Positions 63,827-64,000 of a stretch of 64,000 bases of DNA are shown here, piece by piece (the first letter of the stretch is position 1; each line of letters starts with the position of its first letter). This stretch comes from Planctomycetota bacterium. Its GTDB lineage: Bacteria > Planctomycetota > B15-G4 > SIAN01. The notes under the pieces were generated by a model, which searched no databases, was not told the DNA's origin, and saw only the letters and a program-made list of their open reading frames with translations. The DNA is taken from contig JAEUIC010000020.1 of the NCBI GenBank assembly GCA_016795285.1, forward strand, positions 62,001-126,000, read 5' to 3'. A program made the position numbers and the translations under genes.

Positions 63827-64000
63827 TGGACTTCGCGGTGATCCTCGCCGGCGGCTCCGGCACCCGTTTCTGGCCGAAGAGCCGGGCCGCCCGTCCGAAG
63901 CAGTTCCTCGCCTTCGGGGGCGCGGCGTCGCTGCTCGAGGAGACCTTCGCGCGCACGCGCCGCGTGGCGCCGCCCGAGCGCACCTACGTGATCACCGCGG
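63826..64000 (+). CDS. manC: Mannose-1-phosphate guanylyltransferase (5' end, partial)
   Basis: Only the first 58 codons are visible. ILAGGSGTRFWPKSRAARPK is the pyrophosphorylase nucleotide-binding signature of GDP-mannose-forming enzymes, with KQFL next. The reaction would be mannose-1-phosphate plus GTP to GDP-mannose. The gene is cut by the window edge and starts with ATG at 63826, sharing one base with the previous stop. Confidence 0.88.
   Translation, partial: MDFAVILAGGSGTRFWPKSRAARPKQFLAFGGAASLLEETFARTRRVAPPERTYVITA

Overview
The window is a compact, very G+C-rich (by eye about 70%) bacterial chromosome segment. I support 50 protein genes (two cut by the window edges) and two tRNA genes. 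I see no phage, insertion sequence, CRISPR array, rRNA or plasmid functions. The cell is a diderm with an LPS-type outer membrane: LptF, LptG, an LptE-like lipoprotein, a BamD-like lipoprotein, a WaaP-like kinase protein, an MsbA-like exporter and a TolC/NodT-type outer-membrane factor are all present. Many lipoproteins and secreted proteins of unknown function, a DUF4388/TPR/beta-propeller protein and an internal pseudopilin-like domain point to a deep lineage such as Planctomycetota, Acidobacteriota or Myxococcota. I cannot settle which from this window.

Layout. 1-61 is the His-rich tail of an upstream gene, followed by about 340 bases without a gene. 398-9607 (minus) is a seven-gene run: PLP aminotransferase, CtpA-type S41 protease, TsaD, LarB, CarA, a thioredoxin-like/terpenoid-cyclase-fold protein and an M61 peptidase. 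9733-16261 holds a membrane-anchored DUF3352-like protein, a large lipoprotein ending in a pseudopilin-like domain, and a polytopic membrane protein. tRNA-Leu(GAG) follows at 16348. 16441-19432 carries a small membrane protein with a 15-bp tandem repeat, two tandem paralogous secreted proteins (one with its own 15-bp-unit repeat), and a small Cys-rich DUF488-like protein. 19451-20766 is an SDR plus an unknown protein. Divergent to it is a TetR-controlled efflux operon (20901-25977): regulator, FtsX-type permease, ATPase, HlyD-type adaptor and NodT-type outer-membrane factor. 25988-26887 is a DHH/DHHA1 phosphoesterase-like protein.

27241-35569 (minus) is an envelope or glycan region: a double-kinase-domain protein, an ABC exporter, a GT4 glycosyltransferase, a small membrane protein, a NodU/CmcH carbamoyltransferase, and an SGNH hydrolase fused to a DUF5989-like tail. 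Divergent from it are lptF-lptG and then rpmB. 38369-45032 (minus) carries a TIM-barrel glycosidase-like lipoprotein, a carboxypeptidase-regulatory-like repeat protein, and the 1173-residue DUF4388/TPR/PEGA/propeller protein. Divergent from that is an NtrC-type response regulator preceded by a sigma-54-like promoter, then rpoZ and tRNA-Thr(GGT).

47504-64000 (plus) is housekeeping: a secreted unknown protein, recO, BamD-like, LptE-like, ftsH, folP, cdaA, ybbR/cdaR, glmM, tsaB, alr, an AsmA-like giant and the start of a mannose-1-phosphate guanylyltransferase. Most of these are joined by 1-14 nt overlaps. The cluster links c-di-AMP synthesis, peptidoglycan precursor supply, outer-membrane assembly and tRNA t6A synthesis (tsaB here, tsaD at 5955-7022).

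Regulation visible by eye: several promoters of the form TTGnnn-N16/17-TAnnnT, often followed by a C-rich CCCCGCC stretch; some -10 boxes lie only 6-10 nt from the start codon; and some starts are probably CTG or TTG. No single gene is an obviously new defence or mobile system. The most unusual loci are the carbamoyltransferase/SGNH-DUF5989 cluster, the double-kinase protein beside the MsbA-like exporter, and the lipoprotein with the pseudopilin-like domain.
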